Assembly (NCBI RefSeq): GCF_023509015.1
Contig: NZ_CP094975.1
Coordinates: 4,891,501 to 4,955,500 of the forward strand
Source: Pseudomonas abieticivorans
GTDB lineage: Bacteria > Pseudomonadota > Gammaproteobacteria > Pseudomonadales > Pseudomonadaceae
Direction: 5' to 3'
Length of the DNA stretch: 64,000 nucleotides
Below, piece after piece: positions 61,623-64,000 of the stretch (positions within the stretch are counted from its first letter, which is position 1; each line of letters begins with the position of its first letter). The translations under genes were made by a program, and so were the position numbers. Under the pieces are notes generated by a model. That model saw only the letters and a program-made list of their open reading frames with translations, ran no database searches and had not been told where the DNA came from.

Positions 61623-64000
61623 TCACAAGTCACTTTGCATAAGAAGATTGACGGGGAATTCGTTCAGTACAGTGCTCACCAGGAGCTCCTTATCTGGTGT
61701 GACTGCGACGTCTGAAAAAAGTCCCTTCAATTTAGGCAGAGAATGGGGCAAAGCTAGTTTTACGCGGGTGTCTCCCCACTTTTTTGGCTCTATCAACGGG
61801 CTGTGGGCATCGCCCAACAGCGCGCAGGTGAGTCTGGGCACGATGATGATCGCCACCTGTTCATCGGTATAACGAGCGTAGGCCAGAACCTGATCAGCGT
61901 GTAGGCCGAGCACCTCCAGGGCTTGATATTTTCCACGGGCGAACAGCGCGTGGTGGGCCTGGCGCACACGCAGGGTGCGGGCGATCAGGGCCTGTTTGAG
62001 GTGCCCGCTCTGCCAGCCTTCAAGCAACTGGGCGGTGCCCGCCGCGTGCGCCAGGGCAGCTTGGCGCGCGGGGTAATCCACGGGCCGGCGGTTGTCGGGG
62101 TCGACCAGGCTGAAGTCCCAGAACTCGGCGCCCTGGTACAGGTCGGGCAGGCCCGGCGCAGTCATGCGCAACAGGGTTTGCTGCAAACTGTTGAGCGCGC
62201 CCGGCACGGCAATCTTGTGCGCGGCGGCGGCGATCGAGGTGCGCAGCTGTTGCGCCTGAGGCGCCAGCAACAGTTGCTCCAGGAACGCTTTGCAGGCCTG
62301 TTCGTAGGGCTCGTTGGGCGCGCTCCAACTGCTGGCCAGCTTGGCTTCGCGCAAGGCTTTTTGTTGCCACTGGTAGAGGCGTTCGGCGTAGGCCTCAAGG
62401 CCCTGGTGATCTTTGGCGTCCAGCGTCAGTGGCCAACTGCCAAGCAGGGCCTGGTAAAGCATCAACTCATCGCCGGGTGAGGGTGCCATGCTGCCTGCCA
62501 CGTCGCTGCGCAAGGGCTCGGCCAGTTCTTGCCAGTGCGCCACGCGGGCGGCGTACCAGTCACTGCATTCGCTGAGTACCGCCAGGCGCGCACGGCTGTC
62601 TTCACCGCGCTTGTGGTCGTGGGTGGCGGTGGCCAGCAGGTTATCCGGGAAGTTCGCCAGGCGCTGCTCACAGGCCTGGTGAAACGCCTGTGGTGGGGCA
62701 CTAAAGTGTTCGGCGTCAAAACCCACGTCGTTGCGCGAGAGCACAATGGCCGAACGGTAGAACGCGGTGTCTTCCACAGCCTTGGCCGCTGCCGGCGAGG
62801 TCAGTTGCTGGAAGCGCACGCAGGCATGGCGCGCCAGTTTGCGTTGGCGGCCAAACGGCAGGCGCCGCCACGGGTCGCCGCCCAGCCAGCGTTGCAGGTA
62901 GTCCAGTACCGGCCAGTCGGCTTCGCCCAGGGTGCTGCGGGCACCCTCCATGGCCTGCTGGAAGAACGGCTCATCTTCTGCCGGGCGCCCGCACGCGCTG
63001 ATGTAGGTGCGGTACACCGGGAAGTGCACGATCAGTTCCTGCAAGGCGCGGCGGATGGCGCCCAAGGTCATGTCGCGGCTCATCAGGTCGCCACGGGCCA
63101 CTTGCAGCAGTGCCTGGGCGACCGATTCGAAATCGCCGGCCAGGGTGCCGTTGAGCACCAGGTGGCGCGCGGCCAAGGCCTCTTCGGCGAACTCGGCGGG
63201 GCGCCCGCTGGCCTCGCTCCACAGCTCGGCCAGCGCCGGCTGGCCTGCGGGGTCGTGCTGCAGCAAGGACAACTGGTTCATGAATTCGTAGCCGGTGGTG
63301 CCGTCCACCTGCCAGTCGCGGTGCAACTGTTCACCGGCGCCGAGAATTTTTTCCACGTAGATCGGCACCCTTGCCAGCGCTGCATCGGCAGGTCGATCGG
63401 CCAGCAGGCTGTCGACCCGGCGCCGCAGCTTGCGGCAATAGCCACGCGGGTCGGCCAGGCCATCGATGTGGTCGATGCGCAGCCCATCGATCAGGCCGCG
63501 GCCGATCAATTCGAAGAGCTTGCCGTGGGTGGCCTCGAACACCGCCGAGCGCTCGACCCGCAGGCCGCCCAGCTCGTTGACATCGAAGAAGCGCCGCCAG
63601 TTGATATCGTCGGCCGCCGTGCGCCAGCTGGCCAGGCGGTAATGTTGGCGCTCCAGCAGGCGGTGCAGGCGCTTGAAGCCATGCTCCTGGGTGGAATCGA
63701 AGCGCGCCAGCAGCGGCTCGAGAATACCCGGGCGCGATTCCACCATCACCTGCAGTTCGGCGCGCAGGTCGGCGGCCTTGGCGTAAGCCTTGGGGTCGTT
63801 CTCCAATGAGCCGAAGCGCGCGCCCAGCTTGCCCAGCGCCGGGTCGTTGGAGGCACTGAGGATGTCGGCGTAATCCGGTGGGCAGATCGGGAAGCGGTGC
63901 TCGTAATGCTCGATGTAAAAGCTGCCGCGGTCGTTATCGAACCGCAGCGGTATTTCGCCGGCCTGCAGCACGCTGCCGTAGTCACTGCCCAGAAATGGCA
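61623..64000 (-). CDS. treY: TreY, maltooligosyltrehalose synthase (5' end outside window)
   Basis: C-terminal ~792 residues of a protein normally near 900-930; the frame is still open at 64000 (PFLGSDYGSVLQAG). GH13_26 features: LIDGLRIDHIDGLADPRGYC with the nucleophile Asp, IYVEKILGAGEQLHRDWQVD, GTTGYEFMNQLSLL, TATHDHKRGEDSRARLAVLS with the stabilising His-Asp, and LPDLYQGAEFWDFSLVDPDN. It converts the reducing end of maltooligosaccharides into a trehalose unit, released by TreZ, which should be encoded beyond the window. It is the upstream partner of the DUF2934 and glgX genes on the same strand. Confidence 0.95.
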   Translation of the reverse strand, partial: PFLGSDYGSVLQAGEIPLRFDNDRGSFYIEHYEHRFPICPPDYADILSASNDPALGKLGARFGSLENDPKAYAKAADLRAELQVMVESRPGILEPLLARFDSTQEHGFKRLHRLLERQHYRLASWRTAADDINWRRFFDVNELGGLRVERSAVFEATHGKLFELIGRGLIDGLRIDHIDGLADPRGYCRKLRRRVDSLLADRPADAALARVPIYVEKILGAGEQLHRDWQVDGTTGYEFMNQLSLLQHDPAGQPALAELWSEASGRPAEFAEEALAARHLVLNGTLAGDFESVAQALLQVARGDLMSRDMTLGAIRRALQELIVHFPVYRTYISACGRPAEDEPFFQQAMEGARSTLGEADWPVLDYLQRWLGGDPWRRLPFGRQRKLARHACVRFQQLTSPAAAKAVEDTAFYRSAIVLSRNDVGFDAEHFSAPPQAFHQACEQRLANFPDNLLATATHDHKRGEDSRARLAVLSECSDWYAARVAHWQELAEPLRSDVAGSMAPSPGDELMLYQALLGSWPLTLDAKDHQGLEAYAERLYQWQQKALREAKLASSWSAPNEPYEQACKAFLEQLLLAPQAQQLRTSIAAAAHKIAVPGALNSLQQTLLRMTAPGLPDLYQGAEFWDFSLVDPDNRRPVDYPARQAALAHAAGTAQLLEGWQSGHLKQALIARTLRVRQAHHALFARGKYQALEVLGLHADQVLAYARYTDEQVAIIIVPRLTCALLGDAHSPLIEPKKWGDTRVKLALPHSLPKLKGLFSDVAVTPDKELLVSTVLNEFPVNLLMQSDL

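Overview
The window is chromosomal DNA of a fluorescent-type Pseudomonas (P. fluorescens lineage or a close relative). The evidence is the high G+C coding style, the two classic pseudomonad REP families (cores GTAGGAGCGGAT and GTGGGAGCGAGC), the muxABC-opmB efflux operon, Pseudomonas-restricted small proteins (DUF1652- and DUF3203-like), and a GlgE/TreS/GlgB glucan-trehalose locus. I see no rRNA, tRNA, CRISPR array, prophage or insertion sequence.

Layout. 1-900: 3' end of a GGDEF-EAL protein, followed by two REPINs. 1.1-10.1 kb: a minus-strand catabolic block with an OprD-like porin, FAD oxidase, a complete THI5/SsuA-type ABC importer, creatininase-family amidase, RidA, a cytosine-deaminase-like amidohydrolase and a RutR-like TetR gene that carries a one-base frameshift. 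A 27-bp palindrome lies in front of the amidohydrolase. The gene set suggests uptake and hydrolysis of a small nitrogenous (possibly heterocyclic) compound; no substrate is proven. 10.3-14.4 kb: GlcG-like protein plus a three-subunit membrane sugar/alcohol dehydrogenase (Tat small subunit, GMC flavoprotein, tri-heme cytochrome c). 14.4-18.3 kb: an orphan type VI secretion toxin-immunity island, a PAAR-Tle1 (DUF2235) lipase effector followed by three tandem DUF2931-like lipoproteins. 18.6-20.3 kb: an OmpR-type two-component system. 20.6-25 kb: nhaA and a TRAP transporter. 25.4-28.3 kb: a serine-type permease, a nucleoside deoxyribosyltransferase-like gene coupled to an unknown gene, and a DUF1652 gene. 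28.4-31.1 kb: REPINs, an OprD porin and tpx. 31.2-40.3 kb: muxABC-opmB, with all three junctions overlapping. 40.5-48.9 kb: two large c-di-GMP enzymes (MHYT-GGDEF-EAL and GAF-GAF-GGDEF-EAL), an SDR, an MHS-type MFS symporter, a DUF3203-like gene and an MgtC-like gene. 49.3-64 kb: glgE, treS-maltokinase fusion and glgB on the plus strand; glgX, a DUF2934 gene with a histone-H1-like tail, and treY on the minus strand.

How the parts fit. The distal 15 kb codes for alpha-glucan and trehalose interconversion: TreS isomerises trehalose and maltose, the fused kinase makes maltose-1-phosphate, GlgE polymerises it, GlgB branches, GlgX debranches and TreY starts trehalose release. The TLE effector island and the 1-10 kb operon are the most accessory-looking regions. 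Two genes (TetR at 9.4-10.1 kb and an EEP-family hydrolase at 58-58.8 kb) are split by what look like single-base insertions. These are either real pseudogenes or assembly errors.
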